Source: Clostridium sp.
GTDB taxonomy: Bacteria; Bacillota; Clostridia; Oscillospirales; Acutalibacteraceae
NCBI GenBank assembly: GCA_023663865.1
Contig: JAMPGU010000010.1
Span: 1 to 59,369 of the forward strand
Direction: 5' to 3'
Length of the DNA: 59,369 bases
Part shown: positions 20,101 through 29,274 of the stretch, in pieces
How the letters are laid out: each line of letters begins with the position of its first letter
How positions within the stretch are numbered: the stretch's first letter is position 1
Program-made: the position numbers and the translations under genes
The notes under the pieces: model-generated
The model's database searches: none
The model's input: only the letters and a program-made list of their open reading frames with translations
What the model was told of the DNA's origin: nothing

Positions 20101-20289
20101 CCAGTCCCAATCAGGATCAGCAAGAAGACCTTCGAACTCAGGCTCGCCGGTAATGTCAGCAATCTCGATGCCATCATCAACCCACCACTGTCTTCCAACT
20201 TCAGCAGCGAAAGCAGTGAAAGGCATAGCGCAGATAACCATAAGAACAGCAAGCATTGAAGCTATTGCTTTTCTAAATGTCTTTTTCAC
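17119..20289 (-). CDS. Secreted 1056-aa protein with cohesin-like N-terminus and Cys repeats
   Basis: A signal peptide ends near residue 28 (MPFTAFAAE). Residues about 60-330 are a unique domain; the stretch AGQRIAVSVEMGGIDLVNTMQL and the later MGTMVFEVLKDCDLSDVF resemble strands of the cohesin fold, though this is weak. From about 345 to 720 come eight or nine repeats of the type TCTEAGYTGDVVCKDCG...GH, each with three cysteines and a following His. Then come two or three beta repeats of the InlB/bacterial-repeat kind (ATQGAEFLGW; VTFVDAYGN) and a C-terminal domain. There is no LPXTG motif and no dockerin. The GTG at 20289 follows GGGGGT and lies 18 bases after the dockerin protein gene, so both are co-transcribed, ending with the 35-aa peptide gene. 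The function is unknown; an extracellular adhesin or scaffold is likely. Confidence 0.8.
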   Translation of the reverse strand: MKKTFRKAIASMLAVLMVICAMPFTAFAAEVGRQWWVDDGIEIADITGEPEFEGLLADPDWDWVEFGSGCDMLGESGADCAGVPDLRDNYKPVLGIITTSMGKAGMTPTELATYYNACYGYSATYDYDKMVNDGKLLNPAQLEAGQRIAVSVEMGGIDLVNTMQLVGTFDNKYLMPSRYTRKPAATPATANDPWAEVTNTTQGWLCNGAKYMTDCLTIGNAVCDKSAGTFYIQGTGASAGSGLERASQYIGSNATGERSFGKYGVFMGTMVFEVLKDCDLSDVFHITEHNLANGVEGTYIQPYNTAECEDGIAYIGTASQYDVFAVMPVVWDNYSAGSTSHTHTAAAEKANVKAATCTEAGYTGDVVCADCGEVMEAGSVIKATGHTPAADKVDVKTATCTEAGYTGDVVCKDCGTVITAGTATKALGHDYTGTLTPATDKTHTVACVNDCGTTETQNCKFEVKHTVLPEINKEGLDTYTCACGNSYTEKVDALTCAHTGDKTTTENVTKAATCTAVGSKTITVTCDVCGNVVSETTEEIPMTAHTAADELANVKDATCTAKGYTGDVVCKDCGAVITKGTETDMIDHTAGTPVENVTVAPTCTTVGSKTITTSCTVCGNVIDTKTEEVPMTEHVAADELANVKAATCTAEGYTGDVVCKDCGAVITKGETVPMIAHTPGEAVVEKVDATLTTEGSITTTVNCTVCGTEISKDVEVIPMIAGFDVTVDAQDLGTVTLNGVDVTNGATIKVEAGKEVKLVATATQGAEFLGWIANGATTVSTDAEYTTIAQANITYTPVFAAVEDGAFVVTFVDAYGNIVSTQTVATGADVTVPAVPERAGYVDGAWSLTAEEIAALTADATISAQYTKNEAKLYTVTADTCDITVAGATVANVATDIAYDTQVTVTKEGATAWTIDGVTVAYGDTYTFYVGSDVTVVPTFKENVTATPAVANVKVTRVGNPGAEQFTFLATRSLEGFEFVNAGFIYGAGKLGDVKLADVDQSAIKAVYCKTTSDQFSVTYGLRSQSGEVSARAFLTFIDGNGNTQVIYADTQTVKY

Positions 20290-20307
20290 TTATAATTTAC
20301 CCCCATA

Positions 20308-21420
20308 TTATTTTATCTCAAACCCATTATAATACGAATCCAGTGCTGCCAAGCTATAAACGATGAGTGCATCATTTGCTGCGATGCCTCCATTACCGTT
20401 TAAGTCACAGTAAAGCTCACCGTCACCGGCAGCCTGTGTGTAAACCGTTAGTGCATCATTTGCTGCAACAGCTCCATTACCATTGAAGTCACACGCTACA
20501 ATTGGAATTACAACATCGGCAATATCGCTGCCGGACACTGTAAGTACAATATCATCACGTGTTATTGCATAGGTAGATGAAATGCTTAGATAATAGGTAC
20601 CATCAGCCAAAGAGCTGATAGTGAATGAATTTGAGCCATCCTCTGACTGACCAGAGGTTACAGACTGTACTAAGTCTGTTCTATCTGCATCTGCATACAC
20701 GTCAACCACATATTCACCATAAACAGGCGTATTTGCAGTGGCGTTATCAGCACCTGTCATAACAACAAGGCTGGCAGAAATATCGTGCCCGTTTGACGGG
20801 GTCACGTCACATTGCATTTTAATAAGTGCTCCGGTATAATCCTGGAACGACTCTACCAAAGCATATTCAACGTCTTCCTCAACAGAGGAATCAGTAATAA
20901 TGAAAGTAAGGTTTGGATTTTCCGAAACTGTGATGTAATCCACAGAATCCGCATCGAACACATCATCAGCTGCAAAGGTCATCCGAACTGTAGCGAGCAC
21001 AACAGGTCCGCCATCATAGGGTGTATAATCACCATTTGAAACAAAGCCAAATACAAGATTTCCCTTACCGTCATTTACTGTGCCCATAGACACCATATCA
21101 TTACTAATGACATCACTCATAAGATAAGTGATATCATAGGAGATTACATTCTTGCCTAAAACAGAAGTCACCTCAAGAATTGAAAGGCGATCAAAGCCTT
21201 CCACAACAAATTCTACATCGTAAGTACCGGCGGTCAGCCGGCCACCATCCACTTCATTCCCGGCTTCATCATAATACGTACAATAAAGCCGTTGGGTTGC
21301 CTCCGATTCCGGTTTGTCGCTGGCGTAGCCAACAACATCTGTGTGGGAAAATACAAATATAGCCAAGAAAGCCAAAAATAAGCCAACCAAAAGGTAATTC
21401 AGCTTCAAATTTTTAGTCAT
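20308..21420 (-). CDS. Secreted dockerin protein with cohesin-like domain (370 aa)
   Basis: The N-terminus has a hydrophobic segment (about 9-32) acting as signal peptide or anchor. Residues about 45-205 look like a beta-sandwich of the cohesin/carbohydrate-binding type (LTAGTYDVEFVVEGFDRLS...VVLATVRMTF). Residues about 210-310 are a second beta module. Residues about 312-365 form a dockerin: two calcium-binding loops DFNGNGAVAAND and DLNGNGGIAAND, each with the DxNxxGxxxxxD spacing. Dockerins bind cohesins and place proteins on cell-surface assemblies. The beta module plus dockerin unit is nearly repeated at the end of the giant protein encoded upstream. The ATG at 21420 follows GAGGT. It is the first gene of a three-gene operon. 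Confidence 0.85.
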   Translation of the reverse strand: MTKNLKLNYLLVGLFLAFLAIFVFSHTDVVGYASDKPESEATQRLYCTYYDEAGNEVDGGRLTAGTYDVEFVVEGFDRLSILEVTSVLGKNVISYDITYLMSDVISNDMVSMGTVNDGKGNLVFGFVSNGDYTPYDGGPVVLATVRMTFAADDVFDADSVDYITVSENPNLTFIITDSSVEEDVEYALVESFQDYTGALIKMQCDVTPSNGHDISASLVVMTGADNATANTPVYGEYVVDVYADADRTDLVQSVTSGQSEDGSNSFTISSLADGTYYLSISSTYAITRDDIVLTVSGSDIADVVIPIVACDFNGNGAVAANDALTVYTQAAGDGELYCDLNGNGGIAANDALIVYSLAALDSYYNGFEIK

Positions 21421-21696
21421 CTAAATACCTCAATATTTTCTATTTCCCGAATATCTCAAATATCTACCTTCTTTTCACGAAAGCAGATGGCATATCCATT
21501 AAGGTATATAAATCATATATACCAAAATGAAACTTTTTCCAACAATATGCCTAACAATGCTATATGCTAAGCCCACAAGGGGCTTAGCATTAGACTGTCG
21601 ATAAAGTGGGCTGAACCACACCAATAATAAATATTAATTCCTTTACTCCTCCCTTACAAAAAGGACGGTATCATTTATTGCTAGCTGAGGAATTCT

Positions 21697-21731
21697 AAAA
21701 ATAGCTTAACCATCGAGGTTAAGCTATTTTT
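21697..21731. terminator. Strong bidirectional hairpin terminator
   Basis: AAAAATAGCTTAACC and GGTTAAGCTATTTTT form a perfect 15-bp stem with loop ATCGA; both strands end in a T-run. On the minus strand it lies downstream of the giant dockerin gene. Confidence 0.75.
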
Positions 21732-21807
21732 TGGTGCTTTCCGTCTTTTGCTCAGGGGCAGTACCATCGTACAGCTCCCACTCACAAAATACGAAATTCA
21801 GCTTCAT
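21724..21807 (-). CDS. Possible 27-aa peptide, unsupported function
   Basis: A minus-strand frame starts at ATG 21807, reads MKLNFVFCEWELYDG and ends in a Lys/Glu/Thr-rich tail inside the terminator hairpin. There is only a weak ribosome binding site. It may be a chance frame or a remnant. Confidence 0.25.
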   Translation of the reverse strand: MKLNFVFCEWELYDGTAPEQKTESTKK

Positions 21808-21956
21808 TTCTCGAAGTCTCACAGCGTGTAGAATTTGTTCTTGTACTCTTTCTACACGCTGTTGCTAAGCCCACAAGGGGCTTAGCATATACTTTTAATC
21901 ACAAATCAAGAGTAAAATGTGTGTCTAAAAAATTACTCGAATGTGTGTCTAAAGAA

Positions 21957-24900
21957 TTACTGAATTGTAATTGCCTCTAAATCAATTCCACCGCCTGCAG
22001 CGATAGCATAAACGATAAGAGCATCGTTAGCAGCAACAGCACCGTTACCGTTAAGGTCACAGTACAGTGCACCGCCGCCTGCAGCCTGTGCATATACAGT
22101 AAGAGCATCGTTAGCAGCTATTGAACCATTGCCGTTGAAGTCACAAGCAATAATTGGAATTGCAGGACCTTCAACATCAGCATCACCGGCAATAATTGTG
22201 ATATCATCACGAATTAAGGAGTAAGCTGACTCAATAGTAGCTGTGTATGTGCCAGGAGCCAAGTCGAAGCTGAATGTGTTGTTATCAGCAGACATTGCGA
22301 ATGTCTCCTGAGCAACCTCTTCGCCTGCCTCGTCATAAACAGTAACTGTATAATCGCCGTTTACAGCAGTACCTGATGTAGCACCATCAGCTGTAGTAGC
22401 AACTACAAGTGAAGCGCTTACGTTAACTGTAGCGGCAGCAACCTTAGATACAACAGCCTCAACTGTAATATCACCATTGAGATAAATCTCATAAGGCATG
22501 CTCTCAACAAATACCTTGTCGCCATTTACGAGCAATGTATTTTCAAATACATAACCATCAGCAACCTGAACATCAATTGTTACAGTATCGCCAACCTCGA
22601 ATGCTAATGGAGATACATAAGCAGCACCATTAACTGTTACGTCTGCACCCTCAACAGGTGTAACTGTAACAAGTGCAGTCTCAGAAGGTGTGAGCGTATT
22701 CTCAGCAATCTGGAGAGCAGTATCAGCATCATAGCACTTAGATACAGCAGCACCGTAATTTTCCTTATCAGCTGCATTGTAGTAAGCCTCAGTCTTGTGA
22801 GCATATGAACCGTTACCAAGAGTAGCAATATCAATTGCGTTAGCAAGAGCAGTTACATAAGCAGTCCAAGAATTCTCTGAGTAAACAGTTGCACCCTCGT
22901 TTACGAGAGTACCATCAGCAGCCCAAGCACCATAAGTAGGAGCAGCAGCAGCGGATGTCTTTGTTACAACAGCCGGAGTAGCGATTGTGCCATCCTCGTT
23001 GTATGTAGCAACAGTAGCCTTCATATTGTTCCAAGCATTGCCTGAATGAGCAATCTCAGCTTCAATCTGGTCACCAAGGTAACCACGCTCAACAACCTTG
23101 CTCATATAGAAGTTGAAGAGTCTCATATACTCGTCAACCTGAGCAGATGAAAGTGTAGATGTTGTAGAAACAGCTACATCAATGCCGTCATTCTTAAGAG
23201 CAGTCTCACGAGAAACAGCCTTTGTTGGAGCTAATGTCTCTGTAACAGTTTCAACGTTGCCCTTATCATCCTTTGCATTGTATGTGAGAGTTACGCTATA
23301 GTATCTCTCAGCAGCGTTAGCAGCTTCAACCATCTTGTTGAATGTAATAACCTCAAAGTTATTCTCATTCATACCGGTTCTAACCTTAGTCATATCATCA
23401 TACAGAGTCTGAGCAATAGAGGTATTAATGTTAGCCTGTACTGTCTCAAGAGTATATGCGATGTAATCAGCAGCCTGAGTAATAGTACCACGGTTATCCA
23501 TACCACTATCAGGATCATTAGGAATAAGAGCAAATGTTGTTACAGGGAACTTACATGCCCAATCATCATCTGAGTTAACCTTATTGCCGTTTGCATCACG
23601 GTATACATACTGTACCTGATCGTATAACTTAGCACCCTTTGAGTCTGTAGCCTGAACGTTAGTTGGCTTAGCCCAAGGAGTTGAGAAGCTGGTTGTATCC
23701 CACTCTGTTTCATAATGAACAGCATTTGCGAGATAGAATACGCCATCAATCTTAGTAACAGCAACGCCTGCAGCGTCCTTGCCGTTGTTTGCTGATGTTA
23801 ATGGAGTATTTGAGTAAATTGGCATTGTGCATGCAGCGTCGAAATAGTAAACGCCGTCAATACCGCCATTTGTTACGCCATTCTTAGTCTCACCGCCGAC
23901 ATAAGCAGCGTCCTTAACTGTGTTTGGCATAGCACTATCATTTACACCCTTAACAAATGGAGCAAATGCCTTGTCACCAGTTGCAGATGTAGTTGTAGTT
24001 GTTGTTGCTGTAAGAACAGTATTATCTGACAGAGCAAGAGCTGATGTCGGAGTCAATACTGCTGACTGAGCAGCAAGTGCATTCAGAAGGGCATCCTTAG
24101 CAGAATTATAAACAGCTGACTCGCCGTTCTTATAATCCTTGAAGTCCTGAGGACGATAAGAAGCCATTGTATCTGAAAGGTTATTATAGGCTGTGTTAAG
24201 TGATGAAGCAGAGCTTGTATCACCAACTACAAGAGTAAAGCTAGCGTATCCGCAAGAGCTACTATTGTAGAAGTTAAGGTTTACAGCGTAGCTGCCAGCC
24301 TGGATAGATGTTGAACCATCATATCTCATAAACTGGAAGTACTGGCTGGAGTTCTTAGCCTGCTTAATCTTAGTTGAATTCATATAGATACCATCAACAG
24401 GACCACGCATTGTAATCATGTTTAATGTGTTATCATAGTTCAGACCGCCGCCGTTTGTCTTCAAATACATATAATCGAAAACATCGTTTGCATTGATATG
24501 ATATGCAGCAACAATCTTATTATCAAGAGCTTCCTGAAGTGTGAATACAACGTGAGTTCTTGTCTCAATCTTCAGACCCTTGTTGTTAGCATCAGTAATC
24601 TGAGCTGAAATTTCATCTTCTGTATAACCCTTGTAGTAGTTAATTGCACTGTTATCGCTATGAGTCTTCTCATTAACGTAATTACGCTGCCATTCACCAT
24701 AAACACCTGAACCTACAGCTGTTTCTACACGGTAGTCATACATTTCCTGACGGAGAAGATCACCTGTGTTTTTATCATATACAGGAATAGCATTTGTGCT
24801 GTCAACAGATACATTTGTTGTAGAAGCACCTGAGCTGTACTTTGTAACAGCTGTTGTGAGGTTATTAGATTCTACAGTCTTAGTATCATAGAAGAACATA

Positions 24901-27900
24901 CCATCAACTGATCTCTCAGGACCGGTGTATTTGTTAGATGTATTCTTTAATCTAAAATTAAAAGTGCTAATATCAGCAAGATTTTCTGTAGAAAGAACCA
25001 TATATTCAGGGTAAATTACATTCAGATAATTGTCCTTACCAAATCCGCTTGTAGCGTAAGTCTTATAACCACTTAATGTCTTGCTGTTACCAGCATCCGG
25101 CTCAAGAGCCTCTGGGAATCTATTCAGACCGTTCTCAATTCTATTCTCCGGATAAACAATATCTTTCCATGCTTGAGCTGCATTCATATACTGATAGCAG
25201 CTTGACTGTAAGCCCTGGAACAGCTTATTGCCGTTTGCATCAACAAATGCATTACCGTCTTTATCTACGATATCGTAAGTGATAACAGCTTCATATGAAG
25301 ATGTTGGGTCAGCTGTAGTACCAGCATATCTTGTAGAAGTTGATAAGCTGAGAGTCTCTCCAGGAGCAATAATTGCATTGTTAGGACTGGAAATACTTGA
25401 GCTACCTGTACCTGAAATTGAAGCACCTGTAACCTTAATGTAGTAACGTGTTAACTGGTTGATTGAACCATTATTCATACCATCAACATAAGCATTGTTA
25501 ACACCGATAGAATTATTGGTAATAACTACGTTACCAGTATTTGCACCGGAAGCACCGGTGATTTTAGCATTTTCAAATTCTGCTGTAGCCATCTTCATAG
25601 AGTGGTCAGCAATGTTATTAAGAGCTTCAGGAACAAAGCTGTTTATAGCCTGTAAAGCGAAGCAAATACCTCTGAGGATTGAGTCAGGATATGTAGCAAG
25701 ACCGCTTGTGCCGTAACCTGCGAACTCAACAAAGTTACAAATTACCTTCTGAAGAGCACCAACGTCACTGCCGCTTGTACCAGCAAGCTGCTTTACCTGT
25801 ACCAAATCATCGAATGGATGAGTTGATGAAGCCTTAGGAACAACTGTTGTCCAGTCCTGACCATTATAACGGCCACCGAAGAGACCATTGATAAGATCTG
25901 CTAATGCATCATAAACTGTTGTTACGATAGGTGTGGTCTGAATTGGAGCAGCTGTAACAATTGTGATGAGCTTGTTCAGGAAGTTTGATACACCGCCCAT
26001 ACCACTGGTGTGGATGCTTGTGTCACCAATATCAAGAACACCGCAAACGATATCGTTCCAAATTAAATCCTTAGAAGAGAACTTACCATAGGAATTAGCA
26101 TTACCATATTGGAGAGTTCCGAGAACAGGCATAAGCTTGTTTGCAACAAGGTCAATGTTGGTCCAGATATCATTTGAAGCATTGATTAAGCTGTTACCAT
26201 TTGCGTCACAAATACCAAGAAGTGAAGCAACGCCCATTGATCTGTCATCGCTCTTAGCCATATCATAGTCATCTGCGTAGTAGCAAATAACTGAATTTAA
26301 TAAATCAAAGATTGTGCTTTCGTCGTTTACAGCTCTGTCGTAAACGTTCCAAGCCTCGCCATTCTTATCTGCAACAGGAACATAACCCTGCATTACATAG
26401 GATACAGCGTCACGTGCCATTGGAAGAATAACGTTGTTAAGCATATCGCCGTTCTTAGCTTCGATAGAAGTTTCGGAGATATTTACAAGAGCATTGTAAT
26501 CCTTATCAGGAAGAACATATGAGAGATATTCTCTGAGAGCAAGGAATACAACTGCCTCAGCATTCTGGCAAGCATTCCAGTCAGCTGCATGGATTACTCT
26601 CTCAAGCTTGCCTGAACCAAGGTTAACCTGACCGATGCAAGCAATCAGCATTGGAAGCATAGCGCTTTCAAGATTCTGCTCTGTGAGCTTTGTACCATTT
26701 GCCTTATAGAAGCCATTCAGAATGTTCTTATCAGTAGCATCTGCTGTGTACTGAACAACAGCCAATGCATTGCTAACAAGAGTACTTGTGATGTTAGCAA
26801 TTCCGCTAGCATCAATTGTAGGAATATCATTTGTCTCTAACATTGTTGGCAGTGTGCCTTCAATATTGTCTGAGTCAACAAAGACATCCTTAACTGCAGC
26901 TACAAGAAGATCGTTAAATGCTGCAGTCATTGAAGAATAGCTTGCATAATCGTTCTTGAAGAATTCATCAAGATTTGGAGTACCAAGCTGTAAGAAATAC
27001 AGATTGATAGGACCTGTCTGCATATCGAAATAGTAATCTGCAAGCGGGCTGTATCTCAGCTTATTGAAGAGAGTTGTCTCATCAATATCTGACCAAATAC
27101 CCTGTGCATCTGCAGCAACTGAACGATCAAACTCATAGTTGTGCTTAACCCAACCTTCGAACTCTGCTGCACTTTCAGCACCATAAGTTTCATATGCTGA
27201 TTCAATCCAAGCCTGAACATTAGCCTTTGAATAGTCAACAGCAGGATTGCCGGTCCACTGATGCTTAACCTGAGTCATATAATAATAGTAAACGTTATCA
27301 AAGTTTGAACCATGACCACGGTCAACATTATTATTTACATGGATAAGCTTAACGGAATCTTTAAGAACTGTGCTCCAAGCCATTTTAAGTGCCTGATAAC
27401 CAAAATCAAATAAACTGTCAGTCTCTGAAAGTTTAATCATTTGTGTTGACTTTGTAGCAAGACCCTTGCTGTCAGGTGAACCATATGCAAAGAGGAGAAT
27501 GTTCTTATAACCGCCATCCGCAGTTGTGAACTCATCGCTGTATACCAAATTAGGGTCATAGCCTAATGCTGATGCAGCTGTTGCATAGTTCACACCCTTG
27601 CTGTCCATATAAGCCTTAATCTCAGCATAACGGGTTTCTGAATTATCCTTGATTTTTGTTCCTGTTTCAGAAACACTTCCATCTTCATTAAGAACAGGCT
27701 CTGTATACTCCTGATCGTAAGTAACGAGTACACTAATCTTATCAAGAAGCTCTGTTGTCATCTTGTCAAGAAGCTGTGTATCGTATACCCAGTTTGCACT
27801 TCCGTTCTTGAAAGCAGCAATTTCATCAGCTGTATACCACTTTGTGTTGTTGAAAATGAGTGACTGTACAAGGTTGTAAACAAGGTTGCTTTCATAGCCA

Positions 27901-28559
27901 TCGTCAAGACCCAGCATATTGCCGATTAAGTCATACAAATCAAGCTTAGCAAGTGAGCCTACAGTACCTAAATCAAATGTACCGCGAAGAAGAGAACCAA
28001 TTACATCTTTACCATTATAATCAGCAGAGTTCTTCTGTAAAATACCGAGAACGCAGCGGATGATATCGCAGGATGATGTATTACTTCTTCTTACACCCTT
28101 TGTAGAGCCAAGCTGCAAGTTACCGGCATCACCAATAAATGAGTCGAACTTGCTAAGAACACTTGCAACACTTTCCAGAGTCTCCATAATTTCATCTACG
28201 CTGTGTACATACACTTTGATATCAGCCTTAATGATACCTCCGACGTTAAGACCAATAGAACGAGATGATGCATTGTAGAAATACATACCGCTGGTTGGAA
28301 GAGCACCGGCTAACAGATTATCGATAACCGGACCGTATTCAGCAAGCATTGTATCTGCATAGTCAAGCAATGCAGTTGCAGTCTGCTCATCTGAAAGAAC
28401 GTCCCAAGCAAGTGAGTTGTATTCTACATTGTTGTCATGATAATCCTGAATAGAACTACCATAAGCAGTGAGAACACCGGTAAAACAAGTTAACGCCATA
28501 AGAACTGCCATAAATAACGCCAGCAGCTTATGTGAAAACTTCTTTGCTTTCGTTGTCAT
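21957..28559 (-). CDS. Giant secreted protein (about 2200 aa) with C-terminal dockerin
   Basis: A signal peptide (MAVLMALTCFTGVLTAYG) opens the protein. Residues about 40-1000 are predominantly helical with no family I recognise; segments such as SLLRGTFDLGTVGSLAKLDLYDLIGNML and repeated Leu/Ile-rich helices resemble those of the divergent 2643-aa protein. From about 1000 to 2040 the sequence turns into beta-rich domains and polar linkers (a TTTTTTS stretch near 1550). Residues about 2045-2140 form a beta module and about 2145-2200 a dockerin with loops DFNGNGSIAAND and DLNGNGAVAAND. I place the start at ATG 28559, eleven bases after GGAAGG; an ATG seven codons upstream (28580) overlaps that signal. 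It is presumably attached to a cell-surface cohesin. No enzymatic motif is visible. Confidence 0.85.
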   Translation of the reverse strand: MTTKAKKFSHKLLALFMAVLMALTCFTGVLTAYGSSIQDYHDNNVEYNSLAWDVLSDEQTATALLDYADTMLAEYGPVIDNLLAGALPTSGMYFYNASSRSIGLNVGGIIKADIKVYVHSVDEIMETLESVASVLSKFDSFIGDAGNLQLGSTKGVRRSNTSSCDIIRCVLGILQKNSADYNGKDVIGSLLRGTFDLGTVGSLAKLDLYDLIGNMLGLDDGYESNLVYNLVQSLIFNNTKWYTADEIAAFKNGSANWVYDTQLLDKMTTELLDKISVLVTYDQEYTEPVLNEDGSVSETGTKIKDNSETRYAEIKAYMDSKGVNYATAASALGYDPNLVYSDEFTTADGGYKNILLFAYGSPDSKGLATKSTQMIKLSETDSLFDFGYQALKMAWSTVLKDSVKLIHVNNNVDRGHGSNFDNVYYYYMTQVKHQWTGNPAVDYSKANVQAWIESAYETYGAESAAEFEGWVKHNYEFDRSVAADAQGIWSDIDETTLFNKLRYSPLADYYFDMQTGPINLYFLQLGTPNLDEFFKNDYASYSSMTAAFNDLLVAAVKDVFVDSDNIEGTLPTMLETNDIPTIDASGIANITSTLVSNALAVVQYTADATDKNILNGFYKANGTKLTEQNLESAMLPMLIACIGQVNLGSGKLERVIHAADWNACQNAEAVVFLALREYLSYVLPDKDYNALVNISETSIEAKNGDMLNNVILPMARDAVSYVMQGYVPVADKNGEAWNVYDRAVNDESTIFDLLNSVICYYADDYDMAKSDDRSMGVASLLGICDANGNSLINASNDIWTNIDLVANKLMPVLGTLQYGNANSYGKFSSKDLIWNDIVCGVLDIGDTSIHTSGMGGVSNFLNKLITIVTAAPIQTTPIVTTVYDALADLINGLFGGRYNGQDWTTVVPKASSTHPFDDLVQVKQLAGTSGSDVGALQKVICNFVEFAGYGTSGLATYPDSILRGICFALQAINSFVPEALNNIADHSMKMATAEFENAKITGASGANTGNVVITNNSIGVNNAYVDGMNNGSINQLTRYYIKVTGASISGTGSSSISSPNNAIIAPGETLSLSTSTRYAGTTADPTSSYEAVITYDIVDKDGNAFVDANGNKLFQGLQSSCYQYMNAAQAWKDIVYPENRIENGLNRFPEALEPDAGNSKTLSGYKTYATSGFGKDNYLNVIYPEYMVLSTENLADISTFNFRLKNTSNKYTGPERSVDGMFFYDTKTVESNNLTTAVTKYSSGASTTNVSVDSTNAIPVYDKNTGDLLRQEMYDYRVETAVGSGVYGEWQRNYVNEKTHSDNSAINYYKGYTEDEISAQITDANNKGLKIETRTHVVFTLQEALDNKIVAAYHINANDVFDYMYLKTNGGGLNYDNTLNMITMRGPVDGIYMNSTKIKQAKNSSQYFQFMRYDGSTSIQAGSYAVNLNFYNSSSCGYASFTLVVGDTSSASSLNTAYNNLSDTMASYRPQDFKDYKNGESAVYNSAKDALLNALAAQSAVLTPTSALALSDNTVLTATTTTTTSATGDKAFAPFVKGVNDSAMPNTVKDAAYVGGETKNGVTNGGIDGVYYFDAACTMPIYSNTPLTSANNGKDAAGVAVTKIDGVFYLANAVHYETEWDTTSFSTPWAKPTNVQATDSKGAKLYDQVQYVYRDANGNKVNSDDDWACKFPVTTFALIPNDPDSGMDNRGTITQAADYIAYTLETVQANINTSIAQTLYDDMTKVRTGMNENNFEVITFNKMVEAANAAERYYSVTLTYNAKDDKGNVETVTETLAPTKAVSRETALKNDGIDVAVSTTSTLSSAQVDEYMRLFNFYMSKVVERGYLGDQIEAEIAHSGNAWNNMKATVATYNEDGTIATPAVVTKTSAAAAPTYGAWAADGTLVNEGATVYSENSWTAYVTALANAIDIATLGNGSYAHKTEAYYNAADKENYGAAVSKCYDADTALQIAENTLTPSETALVTVTPVEGADVTVNGAAYVSPLAFEVGDTVTIDVQVADGYVFENTLLVNGDKVFVESMPYEIYLNGDITVEAVVSKVAAATVNVSASLVVATTADGATSGTAVNGDYTVTVYDEAGEEVAQETFAMSADNNTFSFDLAPGTYTATIESAYSLIRDDITIIAGDADVEGPAIPIIACDFNGNGSIAANDALTVYAQAAGGGALYCDLNGNGAVAANDALIVYAIAAGGGIDLEAITIQ

Positions 28560-29174
28560 CAAATTTCTACCTTCCTTCATTTTTATTTGGACTTACTGTG
28601 TCCATTATATATTGGACAGTCAAATCCATAAGGTATTAGATTTTCGTGCCCAACTAATTAAGTAAATAGTTATGAATCAAGAGAATTCGCTGTCTAATTT
28701 GAATTATGTATGACATTCTCTGACCATCAGACAATCCGAATAGAATGTATTAAATACATAGTTCCTATAATTAAGCGCAATATTCTCTTTAGACACACTT
28801 TGATTATCACACAACTTGCGCCAAAAGTCAATAATCTTTCTCTTGCATAAAACATTTTTGTGAAATTCACCAAAAAAGAGACTTGTTTTTTGGAAATGCC
28901 GACGAAACTTTTACAGAATGTTTACAATTCAGTTTCTTTCCATTCACAATATATTGTGGCTTGACCTCATTGTAAAGCACAAGCACATTACAATTTTTCG
29001 AGCTATGTAAAGACAAATGCCTTTACAACATCTTTGCTGTTTTTTCGAACAATCCGTTAAAAATTTATCAACAAAATATACAAAAACCACCATAGAAAAT
29101 TTTACAAAAAAGTATCGTTTTTTTACATTATCTGCATTTCGTTAACAATTTGTTCAAAAAATTCGAAAAAGGTA

Positions 29175-29203
29175 TTGACTTATATTATATTATTTGGTAT
29201 AAA
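29175..29203 (+). promoter_or_regulatory. Promoter of the 2643-aa giant gene
   Basis: TTGACT (29175-29180) and TATAAA (29198-29203) are separated by exactly 17 bases. Transcription would begin near 29210 and leave a leader of about 147 bases. Confidence 0.75.
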
Positions 29204-29247
29204 TATAATTGTATCTTGTTATGCGTGCGTGTATTAGTGCGCCCAAA

Positions 29248-29274
29248 AATTCACAAATTGTGTACAAATTGTGA
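29248..29274 (+). promoter_or_regulatory. Operator-like repeat in the leader
   Basis: ACAAATTGTG occurs twice with a 12-base period inside a TTCACA...TGTGAA frame. Each copy with its flanking base is a near-palindrome (CACAAATTGTG). It lies downstream of the promoter, where a bound repressor would block elongation. The protein that binds it is unknown. Confidence 0.4.

Larger units (their letters stand above)
21564..21887. repeat. MITE-like segment bounded by identical palindromes
   Basis: The 25-base palindrome made of TGCTAAGCCC, ACAAG and GGGCTTAGCA occurs at both ends of a 324-base segment. Internal hairpins at 21697-21731 and 21821-21862 are also perfect. Identical palindromic ends enclosing a non-coding, structured segment look like a small non-autonomous repeat or a tandem terminator cassette. 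Confidence 0.4.
21421..21956. other. Hairpin-rich spacer between two dockerin genes
   Basis: No sizeable gene. It holds two near-identical palindromes (21564-21590 and 21863-21887), a 15-bp stem-loop (21697-21731), a 13-bp stem-loop (21821-21862), a 27-codon frame on the minus strand (21724-21807) and a 24-base tandem duplication next to the stop codon of the giant gene. It contains both the end of the giant transcript and the start region of the 370-aa gene operon. Confidence 0.6.
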
